Assembly: GCF_000196495.1 (NCBI RefSeq)
Contig: NC_011312.1
Coordinates: 372,001 to 436,000, forward strand
Reading direction: 5' to 3'
From: Aliivibrio salmonicida LFI1238
Lineage (GTDB): Bacteria; Pseudomonadota; Gammaproteobacteria; Enterobacterales; Vibrionaceae
DNA length: 64,000 nucleotides
In this document: in pieces, positions 1 to 8,695 of the stretch
How positions within the stretch are numbered: the first letter of the stretch is position 1
Layout of the letters: each line of letters starts with the position of its first letter
Program-made: the position numbers and the translations under genes
The notes under the pieces: model-generated
Databases searched by the model: none
Seen by the model: only the letters and a program-made list of their open reading frames with translations
Told to the model about the DNA's origin: nothing

Positions 1-93
1 GTTCGTGCAACGATTCTTGGTCTAACTAGTGTTAAGTCACCTGAGATGGTAGCTGCTAAGCGTGGTCTAACTGTTGAAGCTATTTCGGAGTAA
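1..93 (+). CDS. rpsE: 30S ribosomal protein S5, 3' end (partial)
   Basis: The window opens inside this gene; only the last 30 codons are present. The translated tail (VRATILGL..SPEMVAAKRG) matches the C-terminus of ribosomal protein S5, which sits at the decoding site of the small subunit and contributes to accuracy. The position directly before rpmD is the standard spc operon order (rpsE-rpmD-rplO-secY-rpmJ). The GGAG of its last codons doubles as the ribosome binding site of rpmD. The 5' part is outside the window. Confidence 0.93.
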   Translation, partial: VRATILGLTSVKSPEMVAAKRGLTVEAISE

Positions 94-98
94 GAACC

Positions 99-278
99 AT
101 GTCTAAAACTATCAAAGTAACTCAGACTAAAAGCTCTATCGGTCGCCTACCTAAGCACGTTTTGTGTCTTAAAGGTCTAGGCCTTCGTCGCATCAACCAC
201 ACTGTGGAACTTGAAGATACTGCTTGCGTACGCGGCATGATCAACAAAGTTCACTACATGGTTAAGATTGAGGAGTAA
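99..278 (+). CDS. rpmD: 50S ribosomal protein L30
   Basis: A 59-residue protein beginning MSKTIKVTQTKSSIGR, with the GLGLRRINHTV segment typical of bacterial L30. It binds 23S rRNA in the large subunit. The start at 99 is five bases after the rpsE stop, with GGAG overlapping the rpsE end as Shine-Dalgarno. The length equals the usual 58-60 residues of the family. It is co-transcribed with rpsE and rplO in the spc operon. Confidence 0.95.
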   Translation: MSKTIKVTQTKSSIGRLPKHVLCLKGLGLRRINHTVELEDTACVRGMINKVHYMVKIEE

Positions 279-284
279 TCAGTA

Positions 285-719
285 ATGCGTTTGAATACTC
301 TATCACCGGCTGCTGGATCAAACCCTTCTAAGAAGCGTGTTGGTCGTGGTATCGGTTCGGGCCTAGGTAAAACTGGTGGCCGTGGTCATAAAGGCCAAAA
401 ATCACGTTCTGGCGGTAAAGTTCGCGTTGGTTTTGAAGGCGGTCAAATGCCTCTGAAACAACGTTTACCTAAATTTGGCTTTACTTCACGTAAGAGCCTA
501 GTGACTGCAGAGGTTCGTTTAAGCGAACTTGCTAAAGTTGAAGGTAACGTTATCGATCTAAACAGCCTTAAAGCTGCTAACGTAATCACTAAGAACATTG
601 TGTTCGCGAAAGTTGTACTTTCTGGTGAAATAGCTACTGCTGTAACTGTTAAAGGTCTACGCGTAACGAAAGGCGCTAAAGCTGCGATTGAAGCTGCAGG
701 CGGTAAGATCGAGGAATAA
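285..719 (+). CDS. rplO: 50S ribosomal protein L15
   Basis: A 144-residue protein, the same length as in E. coli, with the basic glycine-rich N-terminus ([19 protein letters not shown], residues about 21-39) that threads into 23S rRNA, and a globular C-terminal half. It is a late assembly protein of the large subunit. GAGGAG in the last codons of rpmD serves as ribosome binding site, 9 bases upstream of the ATG. It lies between rpmD and secY in the spc operon. Confidence 0.97.
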
Positions 720-739
720 TCCTCGAAGGATGAGGTACA

Positions 740-2071
740 ATGGCAAAGAAACCAGGAAAAGAAGTAAATAGTGCTCAGAGCGGCTTAGCTGAACTGAAAT
801 CGCGTCTCTTATTTGTGATAGGTGCGCTTTTAGTGTTCCGTGCGGGCTCATTTGTGCCAATTCCTGGGATTGACGCTGCTGTCCTTGCTGATCTTTTCGA
901 ACAGCAGCAGGGTACCATCATTGAAATGTTTAACATGTTCTCTGGTGGTGCACTGTCGCGTGCCTCAATTCTTGCTCTAGGTATTATGCCGTATATTTCG
1001 GCATCTATCGTTGTGCAACTGTTAACAGTTGTACATCCTCCTCTAGCAGAATTGAAAAAAGAAGGTGAGTCTGGTCGTCGTAAGATTAATCAGTACACAC
1101 GTTATGGCACCTTGGTTCTGGCGACATTCCAAGCAATTGGGATTTCAACCGGATTGCCAAGCATGATTCCAGGGTTAGTTTCTAACCCTGACATGATGTT
1201 CTATCTAACAGCTACAGTAAGTTTAATTACCGGTACCATGTTTTTAATGTGGTTAGGTGAGCAAATTACTGAACGTGGCATCGGTAACGGTATATCTTTG
1301 ATTATTTTCACAGGTATCGTTGCAGGTTTACCACCAGCTATTGGTGAAACGATCCAGCAGGCGCGTCAAGGTGAACTGCACGTGCTTCTTCTATTACTAA
1401 TTGCAGTGTTATCGTTTGCAGTTATCTACTTTGTAGTGTTCATGGAGCGTGGTCAACGTCGTATCGTCGTTAACTATGCAAAACGTCAGCAAGGCCGTAA
1501 GGTATTTGCAGCTCAAAGTACTCACTTGCCACTTAAAATTAATATGGCTGGTGTGATTCCTGCAATATTTGCATCTAGTATTATACTATTCCCTGGGACA
1601 TTGGCTCAGTGGTTTGGTGGTAATGGCGAAGGAACATTCGGTTGGTTAACTGATGTTTCCATGGCGTTAAGCCCTGGTCAGCCATTATATGTAATGCTTT
1701 ATGCAGCAGCAATTATCTTCTTCTGTTTCTTCTATACCGCGTTGGTTTTTAACCCGCGTGAAACAGCTGATAACTTGAAGAAGTCTGGTGCATTCGTACC
1801 CGGAATCCGCCCAGGTGAACAGACAACGAAATACATAGATAAAGTGATGACACGGTTAACCCTAGCGGGCGCAATGTATATTACCTTCATCTGTCTGATC
1901 CCTGAGTTTATGATGATTGCATGGAACGTACGCTTCTATTTTGGCGGTACTTCACTACTAATTGTAGTTGTAGTTATTATGGACTTTATGGCACAAGTTC
2001 AGACTCATCTGATGTCTCAGCAGTATGAGTCCGTTTTGAAGAAAGCTAATCTGAAAGGCTATGGCCGTTAA
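740..2071 (+). CDS. secY: SecY, protein-conducting channel subunit
   Basis: A 443-residue inner-membrane protein, identical in length to E. coli SecY, with about ten hydrophobic segments. It forms the SecYEG translocation pore for secretory and membrane proteins, working with SecA and ribosomes. Recognisable parts are the plug/TM2 region (GGALSRASILALGIMPYI), the cytoplasmic loop with KRQQGRKVFAAQSTHLPLKIN, and the C-terminal loop with NPRETADNLKKSGAFVPGIRPG used by SecA and ribosome. It lies between rplO and rpmJ as in other spc operons, with a GAGG-type binding site ahead of the ATG. Confidence 0.98.
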   Translation: MAKKPGKEVNSAQSGLAELKSRLLFVIGALLVFRAGSFVPIPGIDAAVLADLFEQQQGTIIEMFNMFSGGALSRASILALGIMPYISASIVVQLLTVVHPPLAELKKEGESGRRKINQYTRYGTLVLATFQAIGISTGLPSMIPGLVSNPDMMFYLTATVSLITGTMFLMWLGEQITERGIGNGISLIIFTGIVAGLPPAIGETIQQARQGELHVLLLLLIAVLSFAVIYFVVFMERGQRRIVVNYAKRQQGRKVFAAQSTHLPLKINMAGVIPAIFASSIILFPGTLAQWFGGNGEGTFGWLTDVSMALSPGQPLYVMLYAAAIIFFCFFYTALVFNPRETADNLKKSGAFVPGIRPGEQTTKYIDKVMTRLTLAGAMYITFICLIPEFMMIAWNVRFYFGGTSLLIVVVVIMDFMAQVQTHLMSQQYESVLKKANLKGYGR

Positions 2072-2098
2072 TTTCAGATCCATTTACGGAGTTTAGCA

Positions 2099-2212
2099 AT
2101 GAAAGTTCGTGCTTCCGTTAAGAAAATCTGCCGCAACTGTAAAGTTATTAAGCGCAACGGTGTTGTGCGTATAATTTGTGTTGAACCAAAGCATAAACAA
2201 CGCCAAGGTTAA
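2099..2212 (+). CDS. rpmJ: 50S ribosomal protein L36 (zinc-ribbon form)
   Basis: A 37-residue protein (MKVRASVKKICRNCKVIKRN..) that is the last gene of the spc operon. Cys11, Cys14, Cys27 and His32 are all present, so this is the zinc-binding (C+) form of L36. It binds 23S rRNA of the large subunit. GGAG sits 10 bases upstream of the ATG. Its small size keeps it below usual ORF cut-offs, but sequence and position are unambiguous. Confidence 0.96.
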   Translation: MKVRASVKKICRNCKVIKRNGVVRIICVEPKHKQRQG

Positions 2213-2243
2213 TTAGCAGAAATTTTTACTTGATATATTAAGC

Positions 2244-2275
2244 TAGGCCGAGTATATTTCTCGGCCTACCTTTTG
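2244..2275 (+). terminator. Hairpin after rpmJ (terminator or attenuator)
   Basis: TAGGCCGAG (2244-2252) pairs perfectly with CTCGGCCTA (2260-2268) across a 7-base loop and is followed by CCTTTT. It sits between the spc and alpha operons, where partial termination would separate the two transcripts. The short T-run suggests incomplete termination. Confidence 0.65.
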
Positions 2276-2278
2276 TGT

Positions 2279-2385
2279 GCAAAAGAAGTAGTTATAGTCG
2301 CAACGTATCCTCATCGGGCTTTGTTGCGACTCTTCTTAAGAAAAAGTACTAGGAGTGAATAGTGGCCCGTATAGCAGGCATTAAC
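2279..2385 (+). promoter_or_regulatory. Alpha-operon leader (S4-binding mRNA pseudoknot)
   Basis: The stretch before and into rpsM keeps the landmarks of the enterobacterial alpha operon leader: GTATCCT, then CGGGCTTT, then TAGGAGTGAATAGTGGCCCG around the GTG start. Local pairings are visible: GTCGCAAC (2297-2304) with GTTGCGAC (2323-2330), flanked by AAGAAG (2283-2288) with CTTCTT (2332-2337). In E. coli this leader folds into a nested pseudoknot that S4 traps to block rpsM translation. Regulation here is inferred from the conserved sequence. Confidence 0.85.
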
Positions 2386-2718
2386 ATTCCTGATCATAAA
2401 CACGCTGTAATTGCACTTACTGCAATCTACGGCATCGGTAAGACCCGCTCGCAAGCTATTTTAGCTGCAGTTGGTATTGCTGAAGATGTTAAGATCAGTG
2501 AACTGAATGATGAGCAGATTGATATTCTGCGTGATGGTGTTGCCAAATACACTGTAGAAGGCGACTTACGTCGTGAAGTATCGATGAACATCAAGCGTCT
2601 TATGGACCTTGGCTGTTATCGTGGTCTTCGTCACCGTCGCAGTCTACCGTTGCGTGGACAGCGTACTAAAACCAACGCACGTACCCGTAAAGGTCCGCGC
2701 AAGCCGATCAAAAAATAA
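2362..2718 (+). CDS. rpsM: 30S ribosomal protein S13
   Basis: A 118-residue protein (MARIAGINIPDHKHAVIALT) that sits in the head of the small subunit and contacts the P-site tRNA and inter-subunit bridges. It starts with GTG, as in E. coli, preceded by TAGGAG. The basic C-terminal tail (RTKTNARTRKGPRKPIKK) is the tRNA-contacting extension. It is the first gene of the alpha operon, and its translation is the target of S4 feedback through the leader. Confidence 0.97.
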   Translation: MARIAGINIPDHKHAVIALTAIYGIGKTRSQAILAAVGIAEDVKISELNDEQIDILRDGVAKYTVEGDLRREVSMNIKRLMDLGCYRGLRHRRSLPLRGQRTKTNARTRKGPRKPIKK

Positions 2719-2739
2719 TCGGATAAGGTAGAGAGTACA

Positions 2740-3129
2740 ATGGCAAAACAACCAACTCGCGCTCGTAAGCGCGTTCGTAAGCAAGTAGCGGATGGCGTAG
2801 CGCATATCCATGCTTCTTTCAATAATACAATCGTAACCATTACTGACCGTCAAGGTAATGCACTAGCTTGGGCTACTGCAGGTGGTTCTGGTTTCCGTGG
2901 TTCTCGTAAATCTACTCCGTTTGCTGCACAAGTTGCTGCTGAACGTTGTGGTGAAATGGCCAAAGAATATGGCGTTAAGAACCTTGAAGTTATGGTTAAG
3001 GGCCCTGGTCCTGGTCGTGAGTCAACTATCCGTGCGTTAAACGCTGCTGGATACCGCATCACAAATATTGTTGATGCTACTCCGATCCCTCATAACGGTT
3101 GTCGTCCACCTAAGAAACGTCGCGTTTAA
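2740..3129 (+). CDS. rpsK: 30S ribosomal protein S11
   Basis: A 129-residue protein with the conserved core HIHASFNNTIVTITDRQGNA and the C-terminal PIPHNGCRPPKKRRV. It sits in the platform of the small subunit near the mRNA exit and the anti-Shine-Dalgarno helix. It lies 21 bases after rpsM, with an AAGGTAGAGAG purine-rich stretch before the ATG. It is the second gene of the alpha operon. Confidence 0.97.
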   Translation: MAKQPTRARKRVRKQVADGVAHIHASFNNTIVTITDRQGNALAWATAGGSGFRGSRKSTPFAAQVAAERCGEMAKEYGVKNLEVMVKGPGPGRESTIRALNAAGYRITNIVDATPIPHNGCRPPKKRRV

Positions 3130-3160
3130 GTTTCGTTTCTAGGAATATTGGAGAAAGAAC

Positions 3161-3781
3161 ATGGCAAGATATTTGGGTCCTAAGCTGAAGCTTAGCCGTC
3201 GCGAAGGCACTGATTTATTCCTTAAATCAGGCGTACGTGCGATCGATACCAAGTGTAAGATCGATAACGCTCCAGGTGTACACGGCGCTCGTCGCGGTCG
3301 TCTATCTGAGTATGGCGTTCAGCTTCGTGAGAAGCAAAAAGTTCGTCGTATGTATGGCGTACTAGAAAAACAATTCCGTAACTACTACAAAGATGCTGCT
3401 CGTATTAAAGGCAACACAGGTGAAAACCTACTTCAACTTCTTGAAGGTCGTCTAGATAACGTAGTTTACCGTATGGGTTTTGGTTCTACACGTGCTGAAT
3501 CTCGTCAACTAGTTAGTCATAAGTCTATTCTAGTTAATGGTAAAGTAGTTAACGTTCCTTCTTTCAAAGTTTCGGCTAACGATGTTGTTTCAATTCGTGA
3601 AAAAGCTAAACTGCAATCACGTATTAAAGCTGCTCTAGAAGTTGCTGAACAACGCGAAAAGCCAACTTGGATTGAAGTAGATGCTGGCAAAATGGAAGGT
3701 ACGTTTAAGCGTCTTCCTGAACGTTCTGATTTGTCTGCCGACATCAACGAACACTTGATCGTCGAGCTTTACTCTAAGTAA
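3161..3781 (+). CDS. rpsD: 30S ribosomal protein S4, alpha-operon autoregulator
   Basis: A 206-residue protein, the same length as E. coli S4. It starts [19 protein letters not shown] and holds the S4 RNA-binding domain in the middle ([31 protein letters not shown]). It is a primary binder of 16S rRNA and, when in excess, represses its own operon through the leader before rpsM. No zinc cysteines are present in the N-terminal part, so it is the zinc-free form. Confidence 0.97.
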
Positions 3782-3804
3782 AGTTTAAATAAAGAGAGGA
3801 CACA

Positions 3805-4794
3805 ATGCAGGGTTCTGTAACAGAATTTCTAAAGCCGCGTCTAGTTGACATTGAACAAGTTAGCCTGACTCACGCAAAAGTAACTCTTGAGCCATTAGAG
3901 CGTGGTTTCGGCCATACTCTAGGTAACGCTCTACGTCGTATTTTACTATCTTCAATGCCGGGTTGTGCCGTAACTGAAGTAGAAATCGAAGGCGTATTAC
4001 ATGAGTACAGCACCAAAGAAGGTGTTCAGGAAGATATCCTTGAAATCCTTCTAAACCTTAAAGGCCTGGCCGTTAAGGTTGAGGGTAAAGATGAAGTTAT
4101 CATTACTCTTAACAAGTCTGGTGCAGGCCCTGTTGTTGCAGGTGACATCACCCATGATGGTGATGTTGAGATTGCGAACCCAGAGCATGTAATCTGCCAC
4201 TTAACTGATGACAATGCTGAAATCAGCATGAGAATCAAGGTAGAGCGTGGTCGCGGCTATGTACCGTCAACAGCTCGTATCCATACTGAAGAAGATGAGC
4301 GTCCAATCGGTCGTTTGCTTGTCGATGCAACTTATAGCCCAGTAGATAAAATATCTTATGCGGTTGAAGCGGCACGTGTAGAGCAACGTACTGACTTAGA
4401 CAAACTTGTTATCGATATGGAAACGAATGGTACGCTTGATCCTGAGGAAGCTATCCGTCGTGCAGCTACAATTTTAGCTGAACAATTGGATGCATTTGTA
4501 GATCTTCGTGATGTACGAGTTCCTGAAGAAAAAGAAGAAAAGCCAGAGTTCGATCCGATCCTACTGCGTCCTGTAGACGATCTTGAACTAACGGTTCGCT
4601 CTGCTAACTGTTTGAAAGCAGAAGCGATTCACTACATTGGTGATCTGGTGCAGCGCACTGAGGTTGAGTTACTTAAAACTCCAAACCTTGGTAAGAAATC
4701 TTTAACTGAAATTAAAGATGTTCTAGCTTCACGTGGTCTTTCTTTAGGCATGCGCCTAGAGAACTGGCCACCAGCGTCTATCGCTGAAGATTAA
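3805..4794 (+). CDS. rpoA: RNA polymerase alpha subunit
   Basis: A 329-residue protein, as in E. coli. The N-terminal domain (to about residue 235) carries the dimerisation and assembly motif ERGFGHTLGNALRRILLSSMPG; a charged linker (EEKEEKPEFDP) leads to the C-terminal domain with VRSANCLKAEAIHYIGDLV and LGKKSLTEI, the surface that contacts UP elements and activators. An AGAGAGGA binding site precedes the ATG. It is the fourth gene of the alpha operon. Confidence 0.98.
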   Translation: MQGSVTEFLKPRLVDIEQVSLTHAKVTLEPLERGFGHTLGNALRRILLSSMPGCAVTEVEIEGVLHEYSTKEGVQEDILEILLNLKGLAVKVEGKDEVIITLNKSGAGPVVAGDITHDGDVEIANPEHVICHLTDDNAEISMRIKVERGRGYVPSTARIHTEEDERPIGRLLVDATYSPVDKISYAVEAARVEQRTDLDKLVIDMETNGTLDPEEAIRRAATILAEQLDAFVDLRDVRVPEEKEEKPEFDPILLRPVDDLELTVRSANCLKAEAIHYIGDLVQRTEVELLKTPNLGKKSLTEIKDVLASRGLSLGMRLENWPPASIAED

Positions 4795-4830
4795 TCAGTT
4801 CACTAATTATCTAGTTAGAAGGATTAGGTC

Positions 4831-5211
4831 ATGCGCCATCGTAAGAGTGGTCGTCAACTCAACCGCAACAGCAGCCACCGTAAAGCTATGTTTAGCAATA
4901 TGGCTTGCTCTTTGGTTCGTCACGAGATTATCAAGACGACTGTACCAAAAGCAAAAGAGCTTCGCCGTGTAGTTGAGCCTTTGATTACATTAGCTAAGAC
5001 AGACAGTGTTGCTAACCGTCGTCTAGCATTTGCTCGCACTCGTGATAACGAAGTTGTAGCAAAACTATTTACCGAGTTAGGTCCACGCTTTGCACAACGT
5101 GCTGGTGGTTATACTCGTATTCTGAAGTGCGGTTTCCGTACAGGTGATAAAGCTCCAATGGCATACATTGAGCTTGTAGATCGCCCAGAAGTAGAAGCTG
5201 CAGCTGAGTAA
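4831..5211 (+). CDS. rplQ: 50S ribosomal protein L17
   Basis: A 126-residue protein (MRHRKSGRQLNRNSSHRKAM) of the large subunit, located near the tunnel exit. Its length is within one residue of E. coli L17. GAAGGATTAGG precedes the ATG. It closes the alpha operon and is followed by a strong intrinsic terminator. Confidence 0.97.
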   Translation: MRHRKSGRQLNRNSSHRKAMFSNMACSLVRHEIIKTTVPKAKELRRVVEPLITLAKTDSVANRRLAFARTRDNEVVAKLFTELGPRFAQRAGGYTRILKCGFRTGDKAPMAYIELVDRPEVEAAAE

Positions 5212-5230
5212 TTAGTAAGTAGTTTCAATA

Positions 5231-5260
5231 AAAAACCGAGTCTTAGGACTCGGTTTTTTT
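5231..5260 (+). terminator. Intrinsic terminator of the alpha operon (bidirectional)
   Basis: AAAAACCGAGTC pairs with GACTCGGTTTTT around a TTAG loop, followed by a T-run on the plus strand and preceded by an A-run that makes a T-run on the minus strand. It therefore can end both rplQ (plus) and fbp (minus), which converge here. Confidence 0.93.
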
Positions 5261-5274
5261 GTATCTAAATATTG

Positions 5275-6285
5275 TTAATCTTGCCATTCATCAAGAAAAT
5301 TTTGTACTTTATCGACCATATTGATTGAACCAACAAAGAAAGGTACACGTTGATGCAATTCGGTCGGAGTAATATCTAAGATCCGCTCTTCTCCACTTGT
5401 CGCTTTTCCTCCCGCCTCTTCAATTAACATTGCCATTGGGTTACATTCATAAAGTAATCTTAATTTTCCATTTGGGTAAGCTTGAGTACTTGGGTACAGA
5501 TAAATCCCTCCCTTTAGTAGATTACGATGGAAGTCAGCAACGAGAGACCCGATATAACGTGATGTATATGGGCGATTTTCTGCAGGTTTTATTTCTTGGC
5601 AATATTTTAAATATTGCTTCACTCCTTCAGGGAAACGTATGTAATTCCCTTCATTAATGGAGTATATATTACCATCTTGTGGAATTTTCATGTCTTCATG
5701 AGATAAACAGAAGACACCAAGAGATGGATCGTAAGTAAAGCCGTGAACGCCGTTCCCTGTGGTATAAACCAGCATGGTAGAAGAACCATAAATAATATAA
5801 CCAGCAGCCACTTGTTTATTTCCTGGCTGTAGAAAATCTTCTTCGGTTGCCGGTGAGCCTATTGGTGAAATACGACGATAAATGGAGAAAATAGTACCGA
5901 CAGAAACATTAACATCGATATTTGAAGAACCATCCAATGGATCCATTAACACGACATACTTTGCGTTTTTATTCAGTTCTTTATTAAACGCAACCGCTTC
6001 ATCTTCCTCTTCACTTGCGACACCACACACTTGGTCTCGATTTTCTAATGCGGCTTTAAATTTATCATTGGCGTAGATATCTAATTTTTGTTGTTGTTCA
6101 CCTTGAATATTTTCATCACCAGAAGCCCCTGTAATATCAACCAGCCCTGCTTTATTTATTTCTCGGTTTACTATTTTGGCTGCCAATTTAATGGAACCGA
6201 TCAATGATGACAACTCTCCACTTGCATGAGGGAAATCGTGCTGTTTAGCGACGATAAACTCACCTAAAGTTCTTATTTCTGACAT
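5275..6285 (-). CDS. fbp: Fructose-1,6-bisphosphatase class 1
   Basis: A 336-residue enzyme (E. coli 332) that hydrolyses fructose 1,6-bisphosphate to fructose 6-phosphate in gluconeogenesis. The metal and phosphate-binding motif DPLDGSSNIDVNVSVGTIF is present around residues 115-133, together with EEEDEAV and YPNGKLRLLYECNPMA near the C-terminus. AAAGGAA lies upstream of the ATG at 6285. It converges with rplQ and is divergent from mpl, an arrangement also common in Vibrio. Confidence 0.97.
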   Translation of the reverse strand: MSEIRTLGEFIVAKQHDFPHASGELSSLIGSIKLAAKIVNREINKAGLVDITGASGDENIQGEQQQKLDIYANDKFKAALENRDQVCGVASEEEDEAVAFNKELNKNAKYVVLMDPLDGSSNIDVNVSVGTIFSIYRRISPIGSPATEEDFLQPGNKQVAAGYIIYGSSTMLVYTTGNGVHGFTYDPSLGVFCLSHEDMKIPQDGNIYSINEGNYIRFPEGVKQYLKYCQEIKPAENRPYTSRYIGSLVADFHRNLLKGGIYLYPSTQAYPNGKLRLLYECNPMAMLIEEAGGKATSGEERILDITPTELHQRVPFFVGSINMVDKVQNFLDEWQD

Positions 6286-6498
6286 GGGTTATTCCTTTTA
6301 TTCTCATGTTATTAGATATCAACGGTGGATGGGGTCAGTTACAATTTATAATCCAATATAAAACGAGTGCAATTTATCTTTATAATGGTTGTGTTACTGT
6401 TTACTGTAATTCATTCTATAGCACAGAACTTTTTAAGAGTATTGAAGTAACTCGATAACGGGATTACTCACTTAATTTAATATAAGACGGTTTTTATT

Positions 6499-7860
6499 AT
6501 GCATATTCATATCCTTGGCATCTGTGGCACCTTCATGGGAGGAGCCGCGACTTTAGCTCGTCAACTTGGACATAAGGTTACAGGTAGTGATGCGAACGTT
6601 TACCCTCCAATGAGTACGTTATTAGAATCTCAGGGTATTGAGATCATTGAAGGCTTTGATCCTAGTCAGTTAGATCCTGCGCCAGACCTTGTTGTCATTG
6701 GGAATGCGATGAGTCGTGGTAACCCATGTGTGGAGTATGTTTTAGATAAAAATTTAAAATACACTTCAGGACCTCAATGGTTGCAAGAGTTCCTATTACA
6801 AGATCGCTGGGTACTGGCTGTTGCAGGAACTCATGGTAAGACGACGACATCAAGCATGCTAGCCTGGGTCTTAGAAGAGTGTGGATATAAACCTGGTTTT
6901 CTCGTCGGTGGTGTACTTGGTAACTTTGGGGAATCGGCACGATTAGGTGAAAGCATGTTTTTTGTGGTTGAAGCCGATGAATATGACAGTGCTTTTTTTG
7001 ACAAGCGTTCTAAGTTTGTTCATTACCGTCCACGAACGTTAGTATTAAATAATCTGGAATTTGATCATGCTGATATTTTTGATGATCTTGCTGCAATTCA
7101 ACGTCAGTTCCATCATCTTATAAGAACGGTGCCTAGTAGTGGTCGTATTTTTGCCCCTAAACAAGATAAACCCTTAGCTGAAGTACTAGAGCAAGGATGT
7201 TGGAGTGAGATTGAATTTACGGGTGAAGAAGGAGAATGGAAAGCGAGTAAACTTAAGAAAGACGGCAGCCAATTTGACGTTTATTTCAATGATGAAAATG
7301 TTGGGCAGGTAAACTGGAATTTAGTCGGTGATCATAATGTAAGTAATGCTCTGATGGTCGTAGCTTCGGCTCGCCATGTAGGCGTTACCCCAGATTTAGC
7401 TTGTGAAGCATTGGGCTCCTTTATCAATACTAAGCGTCGATTAGAGTTTAAAGGTGAGGTTAATGGGGTCACGGTATATGACGATTTTGCTCATCACCCT
7501 ACTGCAATTGATCTAACGTTAAGCGGTTTACGTAATAAAGTGGGTGATAATAAAATTATCGCAGTATTAGAACCTCGCTCTAGTACGATGAAACTAGGGG
7601 TTCATAAAGACACCTTAGCCGGTTCGCTTCATGCCGCAGATTCGGTGTATCTTTTCCAGCCTGATAATATTTCTTGGTCCGTTGATGATGTCGCTAAGCA
7701 ATGTGTTCAACCCGCCTATACTCATCATGAGATTAACGCTTTTGTTGATATGATTGTGGCTGAAGCAAAAGAAGGTGATCAAATTCTAGTCATGAGTAAT
7801 GGTGGCTTTGAAGGCATTCACGGTAAATTACTATCAGCATTAGAGCAAAAGGCTATTTAG
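6499..7860 (+). CDS. mpl: UDP-N-acetylmuramate:tripeptide ligase (murein recycling)
   Basis: A 453-residue Mur-ligase family enzyme that joins recycled L-Ala-gamma-D-Glu-meso-DAP tripeptide to UDP-MurNAc in the cytoplasm, short-cutting peptidoglycan synthesis. It starts MHIHILGICGTFMGG, with the nucleotide-binding loop GTHGKTT at residues 110-116, the Mur ligase centre EADEYDSAFFDKRSKF and the C-terminal DDFAHHPTAI and EPRSSTMK motifs. Length matches E. coli Mpl. The stop is one base before ubiX, so the two are co-transcribed. Confidence 0.96.
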   Translation: MHIHILGICGTFMGGAATLARQLGHKVTGSDANVYPPMSTLLESQGIEIIEGFDPSQLDPAPDLVVIGNAMSRGNPCVEYVLDKNLKYTSGPQWLQEFLLQDRWVLAVAGTHGKTTTSSMLAWVLEECGYKPGFLVGGVLGNFGESARLGESMFFVVEADEYDSAFFDKRSKFVHYRPRTLVLNNLEFDHADIFDDLAAIQRQFHHLIRTVPSSGRIFAPKQDKPLAEVLEQGCWSEIEFTGEEGEWKASKLKKDGSQFDVYFNDENVGQVNWNLVGDHNVSNALMVVASARHVGVTPDLACEALGSFINTKRRLEFKGEVNGVTVYDDFAHHPTAIDLTLSGLRNKVGDNKIIAVLEPRSSTMKLGVHKDTLAGSLHAADSVYLFQPDNISWSVDDVAKQCVQPAYTHHEINAFVDMIVAEAKEGDQILVMSNGGFEGIHGKLLSALEQKAI

Positions 7861-7861
7861 G

Positions 7862-8491
7862 ATGTATAAAAAACAGAAAACAATCACCTTAGCAATGACT
7901 GGTGCCTCTGGTGCCCCTTATGGATTACGTCTATTGGAGTGTTTGTTGGCTGCTGATTATCAAGTTTATTTTCTTATCTCATCTGCAGCAAGAGTTGTGA
8001 TGGTAACCGAGCATAATTTAAAATTACCAAGTGGTCCTGATGCAATGAAAGCGGTCTTAGTTGAACACTTAGGTTGTGATGCCGATAAGTTAATTGTGTG
8101 CGGTAAAGAAGATTGGTTTTCTCCAGTGGCTTCTGGGTCGGCGGCACCAAAACAAATGGTGGTATGCCCATGCTCTGCAGGGAGCGTCGCTTCTATTGCT
8201 CATGGTATTTCAGATAATTTGATTGAACGGGCTGCTGATGTGGTATTAAAAGAGCGCGGTCAGTTAATTATGGTGGTTAGAGAAACGCCATTTTCTACAT
8301 TGCATTTAGAAAACATGTTGAAGCTATCTCAAATGGGGACAACGATAATGCCTGCTGCTCCTGGATTTTATCATCAACCGAAATCGATTGAAGATTTAAT
8401 CGATTTTATGGTCGCTCGTATATTGGATCATCTAGGTGTAGAGCAAGGGCTTGTTCCTCGATGGGGTTATGATCAGCGTCAGAAGAGTTAA
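7862..8491 (+). CDS. ubiX: Flavin prenyltransferase UbiX
   Basis: A 209-residue flavoprotein that makes prenylated FMN, the cofactor of the UbiD decarboxylase in ubiquinone synthesis. The N-terminal TGASGAPYGLRLLE, the central VVCPCSAGSVASIAHGISDNLIERAADV and VVRETPFSTLHLENMLKLSQMG segments are diagnostic. It is slightly longer than E. coli UbiX (189 residues) because of extra sequence at both ends. It follows mpl by one base. Confidence 0.95.
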   Translation: MYKKQKTITLAMTGASGAPYGLRLLECLLAADYQVYFLISSAARVVMVTEHNLKLPSGPDAMKAVLVEHLGCDADKLIVCGKEDWFSPVASGSAAPKQMVVCPCSAGSVASIAHGISDNLIERAADVVLKERGQLIMVVRETPFSTLHLENMLKLSQMGTTIMPAAPGFYHQPKSIEDLIDFMVARILDHLGVEQGLVPRWGYDQRQKS

Positions 8492-8533
8492 TAAACCTCT
8501 GGCTCATTAATGCATTCACACATACAATATGGC

Positions 8534-8640
8534 CTCTCATCGGGGAGCGACTAGCTGAGATTAGTAAACATTGGATAATGGTTACTTAAACCCGTACTAC
8601 CTGAATCAGATAATGCTGACGTAGGGATTGAGATGACATT
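8534..8640 (+). promoter_or_regulatory. TPP (thi-box) riboswitch
   Basis: The aptamer hallmarks appear in order: GGGGAGCGA..AGCTGAGA (8542-8560), ACCCGTACTACCTGAATCAG (8590-8609), ATAATGCTGACGTAGGGA. TCTCA (8535-8539) can pair with TGAGA (8629-8633) to close P1. It lies directly upstream of thiBPQ, so thiamine pyrophosphate is expected to turn the importer off. Confidence 0.94.
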
Positions 8641-8670
8641 CTCATCGAGTATATCAACTTAACCCTGTGT

Positions 8671-8691
8671 CGCTCAAAAGGACAAAGAGCG
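8671..8691 (+). promoter_or_regulatory. Hairpin carrying the thiB ribosome binding site in its loop
   Basis: CGCTC (8671-8675) and GAGCG (8687-8691) form a 5-bp stem whose loop holds AAAAGGAC, the Shine-Dalgarno of thiB. It follows the TPP aptamer directly and is probably part of the expression platform, implying control at translation initiation. No T-run terminator is seen between aptamer and gene. Confidence 0.5.
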
Positions 8692-8695
8692 CATA

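Noticed and set aside
2244..2275. A small RNA gene between rpmJ and rpsM
   Set aside because: The hairpin and the following conserved segment are explained by termination and the S4-binding leader.
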